Shown here: positions 1 through 10,500 of the stretch, piece by piece
Layout of the letters: each line of letters starts with the position of its first letter
How positions within the stretch are numbered: the stretch's first letter is position 1
From: Sinorhizobium fredii NGR234
GTDB taxonomy: Bacteria; Pseudomonadota; Alphaproteobacteria; Rhizobiales; Rhizobiaceae
Reading direction: 5' to 3'
DNA: 64,000 nucleotides
Assembly (NCBI RefSeq): GCF_000018545.1
Contig: NC_012587.1
Span: forward strand, 2,294,001-2,358,000
Made by a program: the position numbers and the translations under genes
The notes under the pieces: model-generated
What the model saw: only the letters and a program-made list of their open reading frames with translations
What the model was told of the DNA's origin: nothing
The model's database searches: none

Positions 1-1929
1 GACGGTACGGGGGCCGATCAGCGGGATGACAGGAAACGGTTGGGCGATGACATAGGCGAGCGCGAGGTGAATCGGGCTGCAGCCGCGCTTCCTGGCGAGT
101 TCGATGGCGCGGTCGCGGCGTCGGAAATTGCGGTCGGAATACCAGACACGGACGATTTCCTCATCGTCATGCTTGTCGCGCCCTGCCCGGTCGGTGAAGA
201 AGCCCCTTCCCTGGCTCGACCAGGCGAAGTTGGGAATCTGCCGCTTCTTCAGCCAGTCTTTCCAGCGGTCGTCGGACGCCGCGACGCAGCCGGGCCAGAT
301 GGGATCGAGCATCTCCGCCAGCGAGAAGTTGTTGGAAAGAGCGGCCGGCGCGGTCTTGCCGTTTTTCTCGGCATGGGCGATGGCCTCGTCCATGCGTTCG
401 CGTGTCCAGTTGGACCCACCGAAAATACCCCGGATCCGCCCGCGCCGGACCTCGTCGTCCATCGCGTCGACGAATTCGCCGACCGGGATGTCCGGATTGT
501 CGCGGTGCATGAAGTAGATGTCGACATAGTCGGTTTTCAGCCGCTCCAGCGACTGATCCAATTGCCTGGCAATGACGTCCGGATAGCAGAGCGGCGAATG
601 GGCGCCCTTGCCGATCAAGACGATGTCCTCGCGGTTGACCCTGCGGCTCGCATGCCAGTCGCCGAAAATGCTCTCGGTCTTGCCGGCCCGATAGACGAAT
701 GCGGTATCGAACACATTTCCGCCAGCTTCGTAGAAGGCATCGAGCGTTAGCGAGGCGGACGCGAAACTCGGGAAGAACTCGAAGCCCAGCGAAACGGTGG
801 AGACCGGCTTGGCCACGCCCGGAATCCGCCGCTTGGGCAGGCTGTTGCCGGCGACGACGGGCGCGCCCGTGATGTTGACGGTCCGCCTCGCGGCCGTCTC
901 AATCCCGTATTCGAGACCGACGGATGCACGCCAGCGGTCGAGGACGCGCAGATTGGCGAGGGTTTCTTCGGCATTCATGCCGGGGAAGCTGAACTCGGTG
1001 CGGCCGGCCCGGATCGCCTCGCCCACCGCATCGACCTCGAACGAATAGAGATGGCGCTTCTCCTCGACCTCGATCGTCTCCTGTCCGTCGCCCCTGATGA
1101 TTTCGATGCGCCCTACCCCGCCGTCTTTGCCGGAGGCGAACCAGAAGTCCTTCACCTCGATGCGGCCCTTCGAACCGATGATGCGCAGCACGTTGTCCTG
1201 CTCGGCCATGATCGAGCAGGACACCTCCGCGACGATGTCGTTCGGAAACTTGAGAACCGCCGAGGCCCACTCGTCGACGCCGGACGGCCCCAGCCGGGCA
1301 GCCCCGGATACCGTCAGCGGTTCGAGATACGGCTTTTGCTCCTGAGCACCGGCGAGCATGCGCACCATGGAGACCGGATATCCGCCGACATCGAGAATGC
1401 CGCCGCCGGCGAGGTCATTGGCAAACAGGCGGTGCTCGGCGCGATAATCGCCCATATCGAAGCCGAAACTGGAGCGGATGATCCGCACCTCGCCGATGGT
1501 CCCGTCCCGCACCAGGTCGACGAGACGGGCAGTCTGCGGATGGAACCTGTACATATAGGCTTCGCCGGCGAAGACCCGGGCCTTTGCCGCCTCGTGCAAG
1601 ATCGCTTGCGCGTCGTAGGCCGAAAGCGCCATAGGCTTTTCGACCAGCACGTGCTTGCCGGCACGCACCGCCTTGATCGCCCATTCGGCATGGCTCGGAT
1701 GCGGGGTGGCGATGTAGACCGCGTCGATCTCCGGATCCGCGAGAAGCGCGCCGTAACCTTCGACGATGCGCGCCCCCGGAAACCCATCGCCAAGGCCCGG
1801 CTTGCCGGGATTGCGGGTGGCGATGGCCGCAAGGCATCCGGTAGCAGAATGGGCAATCCCTTGTGCGAATGTCCGCGCGATGGTGCCGGGGCCGATAATA
1901 CCCCATCGGATCGGTTGTTCTGAAGTCAT
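1..1929 (-). CDS. Gfo/Idh/MocA oxidoreductase fused to aldo/keto reductase (3' end outside window)
   Basis: An uninterrupted frame runs from the ATG at 1929 to the left edge (643 codons, no stop), so the gene is partial. Residues 1 to about 320 are a Gfo/Idh/MocA dehydrogenase: N-terminal Rossmann start WGIIGPGTIA, then the EKP motif (VLVEKPMAL) and the GGGILDVGGYPVSM stretch of the substrate domain. After a short linker (LPKRRIPGV) an aldo/keto reductase follows with FDTAFVY, YVDIYFMHRDNP, GGSNW and a C-terminal PVIPLIGPRTV. Both halves are NAD(P)-dependent sugar or aldehyde oxidoreductases, so a two-step sugar conversion is plausible but unproven. An AGGA ribosome site lies 8 nt before the start. 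The AraC-type regulator at 2122 is divergent and probably controls it. Confidence 0.85.
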   Translation of the reverse strand, partial: MTSEQPIRWGIIGPGTIARTFAQGIAHSATGCLAAIATRNPGKPGLGDGFPGARIVEGYGALLADPEIDAVYIATPHPSHAEWAIKAVRAGKHVLVEKPMALSAYDAQAILHEAAKARVFAGEAYMYRFHPQTARLVDLVRDGTIGEVRIIRSSFGFDMGDYRAEHRLFANDLAGGGILDVGGYPVSMVRMLAGAQEQKPYLEPLTVSGAARLGPSGVDEWASAVLKFPNDIVAEVSCSIMAEQDNVLRIIGSKGRIEVKDFWFASGKDGGVGRIEIIRGDGQETIEVEEKRHLYSFEVDAVGEAIRAGRTEFSFPGMNAEETLANLRVLDRWRASVGLEYGIETAARRTVNITGAPVVAGNSLPKRRIPGVAKPVSTVSLGFEFFPSFASASLTLDAFYEAGGNVFDTAFVYRAGKTESIFGDWHASRRVNREDIVLIGKGAHSPLCYPDVIARQLDQSLERLKTDYVDIYFMHRDNPDIPVGEFVDAMDDEVRRGRIRGIFGGSNWTRERMDEAIAHAEKNGKTAPAALSNNFSLAEMLDPIWPGCVAASDDRWKDWLKKRQIPNFAWSSQGRGFFTDRAGRDKHDDEEIVRVWYSDRNFRRRDRAIELARKRGCSPIHLALAYVIAQPFPVIPLIGPRTV

Positions 1930-2121
1930 GGGATATCCTTTTCGATCGGTCTTGGAAGTGGCGGATTGATCGGCTCAGCCGCTTGCCTTCGGAATCGAAT
2001 GGAAAGCAGCGTCTGGCGGAAATGCCGACGCGCGGCGGATCGGCGCAGGGAGCGAGAGACGCCCGAAATGCTTGAAACACATTGAAAACCTACCTTTTTC
2101 GATTGTAGTTCTTCAGCGGAT

Positions 2122-3066
2122 ATGGGGCACATTACCGGCGGGCGAAAATCTGTCTCGTACAGGGGGAATGTGGATTTGGCGGAAAGTAAGATTGTCGAAA
2201 GAGTGATCTACCAGCCGGGTATCTGCGGCATCGAGGGCATGCCGACCCGGCTGCATTTCTTCCACGCCCATCCGCCGATCATGCTGTGCGCCCATTGGCA
2301 TGCGCAGATCGAAGTGAACTACGTGATGCGGGGCTCGGTGCATTACCGCATGGCCGGCCATGATCTCAGGCTCGGCGCCGGGCAGATGTGCATCTTCTGG
2401 GGCGGGCAGCCGCACAGGATGGACGCGTCCTCGGATGACTCCATCTATGCCGGCGCGCATCTGCCGCTCGTGCATTTTTTCCGCATGCGATTGCCGCCGG
2501 CAATCTCGGCAATGCTCATGGGCGGCGCTACGATGCTGACGTCCGAGACCGATTGTGCCGACGACCGGAACTTTCCGCGCTGGCGCAACTGGGCAAATTC
2601 CGGAGACGAAGTGAAGGCCCAGCACGCCGTGGAGGAACTGCTGCTGCGCGTCGAGCGCATGTTCATGGAGCCGTACACGATCGTTTCGACCGACATGGAA
2701 TGCAAATCCGAGAGCGCCTCGGTCTCGCCCTCGTTCGGCGTCGTGCGCATGTGCGATTTCATCGCTGCGAACTTTCTCGAGGAGATCGATGCGGTCGATA
2801 TCGCCGCGGCAGCCGGCTTGCACCCGAAATACGCCATGAACCTGTTTCGCAAGTCGACCGGCATGACTCTGATCAAATACGTCACCCTGCTGCGTCTTTC
2901 GCGGGCGCAAGCCATGCTGATCAACGGCAACGACAGCGTTCTGCAGGTGGCGATGGACAGCGGCTTCGGTTCGGTGAGCGCCTTCAACAAGGCCTTCCGG
3001 CAGATCGCCGGCATGCCGCCTTCGGATTTCCGACGCAACGTGCGCGCCGCGGCGGCAGGTGGGTAG
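2122..3066 (+). CDS. AraC-family transcriptional regulator
   Basis: A 314-residue protein with an N-terminal cupin-like sensing region (HFFHAHPPIMLCAHWHAQIEV, histidine-rich) and a C-terminal double helix-turn-helix. The second half (CDFIAANFLEEI, then LHPKYAMNLFRKSTG, VLQVAMDSGFGSVSAFNKAF and GMPPSDFRR) is classic AraC/XylS. It resembles MelR-type carbohydrate regulators. It is transcribed away from the fused oxidoreductase and so is likely its regulator, responding to a sugar; the ligand cannot be read from sequence. A GTG at 2170 preceded by AGGGGG is an alternative start that would shorten the protein by 16 residues. Confidence 0.9.
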   Translation: MGHITGGRKSVSYRGNVDLAESKIVERVIYQPGICGIEGMPTRLHFFHAHPPIMLCAHWHAQIEVNYVMRGSVHYRMAGHDLRLGAGQMCIFWGGQPHRMDASSDDSIYAGAHLPLVHFFRMRLPPAISAMLMGGATMLTSETDCADDRNFPRWRNWANSGDEVKAQHAVEELLLRVERMFMEPYTIVSTDMECKSESASVSPSFGVVRMCDFIAANFLEEIDAVDIAAAAGLHPKYAMNLFRKSTGMTLIKYVTLLRLSRAQAMLINGNDSVLQVAMDSGFGSVSAFNKAFRQIAGMPPSDFRRNVRAAAAGG

Positions 3067-3138
3067 CCGGATTGTAGCCCACTTCATTTCCGCGTACCCT
3101 CGGCAGAATTCGAGGGGCGGTGGGGGAGAATATGCCGA

Positions 3139-3669
3139 ATGGCGAGACTCGTCTTTGCATTGAACCAGTCGCTGGACGGCTATGTCGACCACATGGCGTT
3201 TGCGCCCGGTCCTGTGCTTTTTCGTCATTTCATCGACGACGTGCGCAGCCTGACGGGCAGTGTGTACGGTCGCCGCATGTATGAGGTGATGCGGTACTGG
3301 GACGAAGATCATCCCGAGTGGGACGAGGCAGAGCGTGACTATGCGGCGGCGTGGCGGAGCCAACCGAAGTGGGTCGTATCGCGCTCGTTGAAGTCGGTTG
3401 GCCCGAACGCCACTCTTTTCGAGGATGATGTGGAGGCGGCGATACGCGGGCTGAAAGCTCAACTCGGTGGGGAGATTGAAGTTTCCGGACCAGAGCTAGC
3501 AGGAAGTCTGACCAAGCTGGGCCTTATCGACGAGTATCGATTGTACCTCCATCCCGTTGTGCTCGGCCGCGGCAAGCCGCTCTTTGCCGACCCACGGCCC
3601 CCACTGCGCCTCGTGGCGAGCGATCGAATCGGCGAGGACGTGATCAGGCTGACATACGTTCCAGCATAG
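3139..3669 (+). CDS. Dihydrofolate reductase family protein (RibD C-terminal domain)
   Basis: A 176-residue protein with the features of the RibD-C/DHFR-like family: N-terminal LVFALNQSLDGYV, a central VYGRRMYEVMRYW, and a C-terminal EIEVSGPELAGSL followed by DEYRLYLHPVVLGRGKPLF. Members bind NADPH and reduce pterin or pyrimidine-like substrates; most copies of this short YyaP/YwjB type have no known substrate. It is the last chromosomal gene before the transposon, whose left end starts 52 nt after the stop. The gene itself is intact. Confidence 0.9.
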   Translation: MARLVFALNQSLDGYVDHMAFAPGPVLFRHFIDDVRSLTGSVYGRRMYEVMRYWDEDHPEWDEAERDYAAAWRSQPKWVVSRSLKSVGPNATLFEDDVEAAIRGLKAQLGGEIEVSGPELAGSLTKLGLIDEYRLYLHPVVLGRGKPLFADPRPPLRLVASDRIGEDVIRLTYVPA

Positions 3670-3716
3670 TCACGGAATCGGGCGTGGAATTAGACGCCGA
3701 ACGTTTTATTGGTGAT

Positions 3717-3721
3717 TGTTT
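3717..3721. repeat. Target-site duplication of the Tn7-like element, left copy (TGTTT)
   Basis: TGTTT lies immediately before the first base of the left transposon end and is repeated exactly at 51233-51237 immediately after the last base of the right end. Five base pairs is the duplication length made by Tn7-type transposases. Confidence 0.9.
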
Positions 3722-3853
3722 TGTGGCCCGCCACAAACCTCTGAGCTGACGCTCTCCGAAAATCAACGACTTAGCTCGATTTGCGCCATATCCATTTGGA
3801 CGCAACGCCACATACCTCTGACCAAACTGGCCTCGAGCGCCACATCCCTCTGA
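3722..3853 (+). repeat. Left end of the Tn7-like element: terminal repeat and TnsB-type binding sites
   Basis: Three direct copies of the 16-mer CGCCACA-N-(A/C)CCTCTGA are seen at 3729-3744, 3806-3821 and 3838-3853. A weaker copy (CGCCATATCCATTTGG) lies at 3784-3799. The same motif in opposite orientation forms the right end at 51188-51232. Such repeats are the TnsB-binding sites that define Tn7-type ends; binding itself is inferred. Confidence 0.85.
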
Positions 3854-4143
3854 ACCATTCTGTAAAGCTTTGATTCGGAAGTTTAATTTGCGCAGGTAGA
3901 ATAGCCGAGCAAGCTGAGGCGAAACTGCCCCCTGAACACATCCAGTCGATTGTTGGAGCCGGGCGTGCGAAGTGGAAGACAGTGTTCCCAGTCGCAGTCG
4001 CTATGCCTCGGAATATGTTGAATGCCGTTGTGTGCCGATCTGCAATTCGGCCCCATTGAAGCCGGCCGATTTTCACGCCATCCTCAAAGTGTGAACATTG
4101 AAGCGAACTCAACTTTAAATAACAATACTGTTCGAATCGCTGG
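3854..4143. other. Non-coding stretch between the left transposon end and druH
   Basis: No convincing reading frame is seen. The AT-rich segment around 4110-4130 (CAACTTTAAATAACAATAC) is the most likely place for the Druantia promoter, but I cannot assign -35 and -10 boxes with confidence. Confidence 0.4.
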
Positions 4144-7100
4144 GTGGGGACTGCCGTGCATTTAAACAGCCTCGATGACGATAGTCTCCGCAAAGAATTC
4201 GAGCGGTCCTACCATCATCTTTGGGCTCTTGAGCAGCTCAATGACATCTTGAAAAAGCGGTACTCCGATGCGGCGTTCAATCTTCAATTACTGGTAGTCA
4301 AGAGACTTCGCGAGCTACGCAACGTGCCTAGCGCCGCTTCTACCCCGAGCGATCCAGCCAGTTCCTGGACTACGGCGTTTCTCAGCAAAAGAAACCTCAA
4401 AGCGCCTAACGGTCAGCCGTTCCACCGTTACAGGATGACCGACGAGGAATTCAGCGAAGCTGGGGTCGTGCTCAGGGGGCTCGCTGCCAGGCGGAAGCTG
4501 ATACCTGACCAGCGGACCGCCTGCGGGGTCTTTGCAGCATTCTGCGCTGAGTGGTTCCGACGGGAGGCAACGTCGACCTTCAGGAAATGGGACGCATTGG
4601 CACCCGATATATTTCCGGCCATTCATGGAAACCAGAAGAGAGAGATGGCCGAAAATGGGCTCAGATTCTGGCGACGCCCGCTTCTGAAGATCAACGGCGC
4701 GAATGAGTACCTTCTTTCCTTGGCGCTAGAGGGCGGTGTTCCCGTCAAGGTCATTGCGGATGAAGGTGCGGGGTGGCTTAGGGATTATCTGAGGCACCTG
4801 CTTCGTTTCGCGCTGGCGGGGCACGAGGTCGCCGCGGTGCGTGGCTATGCCCATGACGAGTCCTATAGGATTAAGCTCAGCTATCGGAACGATGCGTTTG
4901 TCGATCTCTGCGCGGAGCTGGCAGCCGAAGTCGCCAAATGGCGAACCGTTGTCGAAAGCGAGGCTATCGCCGGGATCGATCCTGTTTCCTTTTTGGACGC
5001 CAAGTACCCAACATGGAAGGATTCCATCCCGGTCTACCTTCCGACAGGCGCGGACTCGGCAGCTCGGGTTCTCCTCACGGGGCTAATCGCGGAAAAGATC
5101 GAAGCCTTCTCGAGCCATGGCATCGGATGCGAAAGGTTCCTTAGCTTAGAAGGTGGCGTGTGGCAGCCTGCACTTCGGATACAGGCAACAGGGGACATTC
5201 CGATGGGTCGGCTCCCCGGTGTATCGACGGCGACTCGGTGGCGCGCAACACCAGCCGGTATTTTGGCCGACTATCTTCCCAGCCAGTTGGCTTTGTTCGA
5301 GCCGCCGTCCGACGACCAGCAGTCCTGGCGGGTCCGCCCTTTGGCTGACCTGAGCCGAATGATAGTCGGGTTCCCACTTTCAGCGACCGTCAGCGTTAAC
5401 ATCACGGCTAACAACAGTGTTCAAGCGTTCGATTGGCCAAACGGCCAGCGAGCTACGTCCGACGTTCTCGTTTTCGATGAAGTAGAATCGTCGGAAACCC
5501 CCACCCTACTTCGACTGGTCAAAACGGGGTCATCGAGCCTTCCGTCCAAGAAGCTGTTCGTATTGGTGCCTGCGGCATGGACAATAGAAGGCAGCGACGA
5601 AGCCGTCGGACGGATATGGCGGGTGGCTGATCGAAAACTGATCGAGGTGACCGGGACCTGTTACTTATCTGAGGGTGGGGTCACCGAAGGTGGTCGCTAT
5701 CGCGTTCAAGCGGGGAGTGAACAGCGCGACGAAACGATCGAGCTGACCTCACGTTCCTCGCCGGGGATAAGTACCGCCGGCGATTTCGACGTGATGGAAG
5801 CGCCCGTCAGGCTGGTTGTCACCAGGAATGGAGCGCCCCGCCCGATCGAACGGGATGAATTGTTCGTCAGGCAATCCGGAGGACCTTGGAGGGCGCTGCC
5901 CGGGGGGGAAATTCCTGACGTCGGCATGGTCGAACTTTCGTGGCGCGACCCGAAATCCAATATTCAGATAGAAAAGCGGCGCATCGCTGTTGTTCCGGCT
6001 GGAGCGTCGGTCAAAGGCCTCTTGACGACGCCAACGACCGGGCGGATATCGCTGGCCGAACTCCCCGGATGGACGCTCGCACTTTCCAATGTCGCGAACG
6101 CCGTTTCGAGGAATGACGCCGGCAACATTCTTATCGAATTCAGCGGCAAACCAAACTACCGTCTACCGGCACTATTGGAGCCTCCCGAGGGCAAGCCAAT
6201 CCCGATCCTGGTCCCGGTTGCCGCCCGCGATTCGGTTATCGTGAACGGTGATGGCGAGGTGGTTGATGCCGGGCAGCAAATGGACCTGGCATCTCTTCGC
6301 GGCTCGCGGGCGATTTCCTCTCACAAATCGGTCCTGGTGATCTCGCGAAAGGGTTCCAAGTCGCAGGATATCTCAGTTGAGGTGGACGGAGAGTTTGCGA
6401 TCTCCACGCTCAAGTCGGCGATCGAACAGATCATGGCGAGCGTCGAGCATCAGGATGTCAAGCTCGATATGCATTTCGTTGGTGATTCTCGGCAGCCCAT
6501 CCGACTTGCGAGGTATCGATGGGATCGCCCGAGGCAAGAACGAGGAGCCGTCATATTTTCTACCGTGGGCGTCGCGGTCTGTCGTCCTGTCCTCGCCCCA
6601 GAGGTCGAGCGCATGCTGGACCATTTCCAACCTGATCGATTCAGTCTGCCTGAAGATGTGTATGGTCCCTGCCTAGTTTACCTCCGCGACGGACCTGACA
6701 TTCTGACCCGGCCACTGCTCCTCATTGGGGCTGCGGAGGTACCTGCGTTTCCTTCGGGGTCGCTGCGCACTGCGCTCTGCCTGAGGAATTACAGTGAACT
6801 TCAAACGGCAATCGCGGAGCGGCTGGGAAAGCTCTGGTGTGATCCGAACGCAATTGAGGACCTAGCCTACATCAGGACGCTAGTCGGAAACCTTGACGGC
6901 CTACCGCCGACCGCGTTCGAGGCCCTGAAGAACCTCCCGCATCATCCGAAAACCTTGGTTCGGTTGCTGCTGGGGGCAGCTGACGACAAAAGCCGTGTAG
7001 CGGTGTGGGGATTGCAGGGACAGTTGCCGTTCATCTGGCTTGGTATCCCCCTTGAGTGCTGGAAATGCGCATTCGACTTTGAGCGGAGCACGATAGAAAA

Positions 7101-7575
7101 TGCACTAGCGCAGGTTCCGGGCTCCGACGAGTTTCGCCTCGAAATCCTAGTTAGGTACTTCCGGGACAAACTCGCAAGCCTGGTCGACATCGAGCCCTCT
7201 CTCGCGGCGGTCTTTTCCGCGCTCGACTTTCCCCTCGCGCCCCGCACCAAGCCGCTAGAGAACATTATCGAAGACTTCATCAAAGACCAGCGGTCGCGGG
7301 AAACCGAAGACTCGAGCCACGTCGTTCGGGCAGCTCCCCTCGCCCGTCGTGTGTCCGAGCTCGGGCTTGCCGTGCCCAATGGCATAAGTCACCGCTTCAG
7401 TCTCGGAGACTTTGACGCGCTTTACGCGCCGATCCTTCTTGCTGCGAGTGCGCGCGGGCTTGCGATCATCGACCCCGACCTCGAAGTTCCACTTCGGGCC
7501 GCGCTTCACGAGAACGGTGCTTTCGTCTCCGAAGCCTATCCCCATTTCTTCAATTTCTTCAGGACCAAACAATGA
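4144..7575 (+). CDS. druH: Druantia type III anti-phage protein DruH
   Basis: A 1143-residue protein with no catalytic motif I can recognise. The assignment rests on size and context. It is a large protein of unknown fold, directly upstream of and overlapping by 4 nt (ATGA at 7572-7575) a 2042-residue DEAD/DEAH helicase with a C-terminal DUF1998-type cysteine cluster. That is the two-gene druH-druE architecture of Druantia type III. Residues 1-120 look helical and charged; the middle (about 400-800) is rich in beta-type segments such as RPLADLSRMIVGFPLSATVSV. The start is a GTG at 4144 or, 12 nt later, another GTG (4156) with GGGG upstream. The mechanism of DruH in phage defence is unknown. 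Confidence 0.8.
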   Translation: MGTAVHLNSLDDDSLRKEFERSYHHLWALEQLNDILKKRYSDAAFNLQLLVVKRLRELRNVPSAASTPSDPASSWTTAFLSKRNLKAPNGQPFHRYRMTDEEFSEAGVVLRGLAARRKLIPDQRTACGVFAAFCAEWFRREATSTFRKWDALAPDIFPAIHGNQKREMAENGLRFWRRPLLKINGANEYLLSLALEGGVPVKVIADEGAGWLRDYLRHLLRFALAGHEVAAVRGYAHDESYRIKLSYRNDAFVDLCAELAAEVAKWRTVVESEAIAGIDPVSFLDAKYPTWKDSIPVYLPTGADSAARVLLTGLIAEKIEAFSSHGIGCERFLSLEGGVWQPALRIQATGDIPMGRLPGVSTATRWRATPAGILADYLPSQLALFEPPSDDQQSWRVRPLADLSRMIVGFPLSATVSVNITANNSVQAFDWPNGQRATSDVLVFDEVESSETPTLLRLVKTGSSSLPSKKLFVLVPAAWTIEGSDEAVGRIWRVADRKLIEVTGTCYLSEGGVTEGGRYRVQAGSEQRDETIELTSRSSPGISTAGDFDVMEAPVRLVVTRNGAPRPIERDELFVRQSGGPWRALPGGEIPDVGMVELSWRDPKSNIQIEKRRIAVVPAGASVKGLLTTPTTGRISLAELPGWTLALSNVANAVSRNDAGNILIEFSGKPNYRLPALLEPPEGKPIPILVPVAARDSVIVNGDGEVVDAGQQMDLASLRGSRAISSHKSVLVISRKGSKSQDISVEVDGEFAISTLKSAIEQIMASVEHQDVKLDMHFVGDSRQPIRLARYRWDRPRQERGAVIFSTVGVAVCRPVLAPEVERMLDHFQPDRFSLPEDVYGPCLVYLRDGPDILTRPLLLIGAAEVPAFPSGSLRTALCLRNYSELQTAIAERLGKLWCDPNAIEDLAYIRTLVGNLDGLPPTAFEALKNLPHHPKTLVRLLLGAADDKSRVAVWGLQGQLPFIWLGIPLECWKCAFDFERSTIENALAQVPGSDEFRLEILVRYFRDKLASLVDIEPSLAAVFSALDFPLAPRTKPLENIIEDFIKDQRSRETEDSSHVVRAAPLARRVSELGLAVPNGISHRFSLGDFDALYAPILLAASARGLAIIDPDLEVPLRAALHENGAFVSEAYPHFFNFFRTKQ

Positions 7576-10500
7576 AACCCTTTGAAACGCTGGCTGACAT
7601 CAGACGTCGATCCGTAGACGCCGTCGTGGCGCAGCTCGGTACCAATAACGAGGCCCTGAACCAGCAACTGCGTTCCATGCTCGGTAGTGAGCGGACCGGA
7701 GACGGCTCACTCATTCAAGACCCCGTCATCGAAGGAGCGCACCCTTTCATCACAGCCGCCGAAAGCATGGCTGAAGTCCCGCCAGATGTGCTCCGCCCGC
7801 AACTCGTGTCGATCCTGGACGGACTCGATGAGGAAGACGAATATCGGTTTCCAAAATCCAGAAAACCTTTCAGGCATCAGTTGCAAGCCTGGACCAAACT
7901 TGCCCAGCCCGGAACCCCGCAATCGGTGCTCGTTACGTCGGGGACTGGCTCAGGAAAAACGGAGTGCTTTCTTTTTCCGATCCTCAGTGATCTCATCAGG
8001 CAGACCGAGGGCAACTCGGCAACATTGGAGGGCGTCCAGGCGATCATGCTGTACCCGCTGAACGCCCTCATTGAAAGTCAGCGGGCGCGTTTGTCCGCGT
8101 GGACAAGTCCCCTAAAGGGCCGCGTCCGGTATTGCCTCTACAACGGCGATCTCCCCCAGCCGGCTCTCCCAGAAAGCGAACGCAAGGCTTCGCCCGAACG
8201 CCAAATCGACAGACATCAGCTTCGCTCTTCACCAGCCCCAATATTGGTGACGAACATTACAATGCTCGAGTACATGCTGGCTCGAGCTGAAGACCAACCG
8301 ATTATCGAGAAGTCAAATGGGAAACTGCGGTGGATCGTATTGGACGAGGCGCATTCGCTGGTCGGTGCTGCCGCTGCCGAAACAGCACTGCTCATCCGAC
8401 GCGTCCTGCTCGCATTCAATACCGCCCCTGAGAACGTTCATTTCGTGGCTACCTCGGCAACGATCGGCGATGACCGGGACACCGATGACAAGCTTCGACA
8501 GTTTCTGGCCGAGGTCGCGGGCATACCTGACGACCAAGTGCATGTGATCAAGGGTGACCGCACCCTACCCCATCGTCCGAATGCCAAAGCCGACATGCAG
8601 ATCGATCCATCGGCAGCGACTCCCGCCGAGCTCTACGACTATTTCGGAGGAAAGGAACAGGTCTGGGAATTTATCAAAACGCTCAAGGAAAAACCGCAAC
8701 CGCTAACGGCGCTGGCAAAAGTCGCCAGGTCCGTCGGTATCGAAACCGAAGACTTCATGTCTCTGCTGGCCGCAGCTGAGAAATCGGACCCGGAGACCGG
8801 AGAACCGGAGCGCCTCGCGCCAATGAGGGTGCACAGTTTTGAGCGAGCAATTCCCGGTATCTGGGGATGCGTCAATCCAGACTGCGTCGCTGCACCATCA
8901 GGATGGCCGTTTGGGAAGTTGTTTCCCAGCAAATTCGAGAACTGCGACACATGCGGCGCTCCGGTGGTCGAGCTGATCAGCTGTACGGAGTGCGGAGAGC
9001 CAATGCTGGAGGCGGAAGAAGACAGGTCGGATGGTAAATTGCGCCCGTCCCGTCGGGGATTGGAGCGAGACGAGTTCCAGTATGAGGCCGAACGCGACGG
9101 AGAATTGGACGCCGAGGGCGACGAGGACGATGACGAAGAGGACGGCGACGCATCGCTTGCCCACAAATACATGGCAAAGCAGACCATCCTGTTCGCCGCA
9201 ACCCCTTCAAAATCCTCCCGTCTTATCTCCCTGTCGACCAAGGATTGGAGCGTGCTTGCTGGTCCGACTACCGACTCCGTCAACTTGAGGTACGAGGAAA
9301 AGTCGGTCGCAGAGGGCGTCTGCCCTTGCTGTGGCGTCAATGCGCTGCGCGGCATCGACAATCTGCTTCGACCGGTACGTTTCGGTGCGCCTTTCATGGT
9401 CACGGCGGCCGCACCAATACTGCTCGAAGCTGTCGATCCGAAGCCCAACAGCGAACGCACGTTACCATCCTCTGGTAGGGGCCTCATTTCGTTCACTGAC
9501 AGCCGCCAGGGAACAGCCCGGATGTCGGCGAAGTTCCAAGCGGAGTCCGAGCGGAATTTCGTGCGATCATTCATCTACCATGCGGTGCAAGGTGCACTTG
9601 CGGCCGACGAGGACACTCCCGAGGTGGCAAACGTTCGCACCGTTATTGCGCAAATCGAGCCCCTGGTTGGCACGAACCCAGGACTACAGCTCGTATTGGA
9701 TGGACAACGCGAACAATTGGCGAAGCTGACGAGCGAGAGCGTAATCGGCGTCAACTGGAACGCACTCATAGATCGCCTCGCGAGGCGACCGGAGGTTGAG
9801 TTCTGGATGAAGGAAGTCTGGGAACCTCGCGACCCGGATCGCTTCGGCGATGCGCACAAATTGGCGGAATTCCTGCTGTTGCGCGAGCTGTTCAGACGCC
9901 CGCGGCGCGCGAACTCGCTAGAGACCCTGGCACTGGCATGCCTAAAATTCCCGTCTGTGGAGCGCATTGCTTCCATGCCGCCGGCGTTCACACGCCGCGG
10001 GAAAACGATAAATGATTGGCGTTATTTCCTGACCGCCATCATCAATCACTTCATACGCGCGAAATCGGCGGTGGACGTAGATCGTCGCACGATGCGCTGG
10101 ATCGCACCTCAGATTAAGTTGCGGCCGCTTCTGGGGCCGGGGCGCTCCAGCGGAGGCGACAAGCGTTATGTGATTTGGCCCAAGGTTCCTCGGAACCTGT
10201 CGAGCCTGTCCACGCCTCAGACCCTCCTCATCATGGGGCTGAAGCTCGATATCGCCGACCCGAGCGATCGTGACGACATGCAGGATTGCCTTCAGATGGC
10301 GTGGGATCAGCTCCAACAGGTCTTGAACGCCGACCGTGACAATCCCGCGCTCGACTTCTCAAAGTCGGTCGTCGCGCCTGTGACCGACGGCTTCCGATGC
10401 CCGATCACTCGCAAGGCAATAGAGATCGCACCTTTCGGCCTCACTCCCTACGTTCGCATCAATTCGGCGGTTTCGAATGCCACTCCGCTCAGGATGCCAG

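Noticed and set aside
1051-1923. Long plus-strand frame opposite the fused oxidoreductase
   Set aside because: It is a mirror frame of the minus-strand gene, whose translation shows clear family motifs along its full length.
4090-4115. LexA box upstream of druH (GAAC ... GAAC)
   Set aside because: The two half-sites are 8 nt apart, not 7, so it does not fit the GTTC-N7-GTTC rule.
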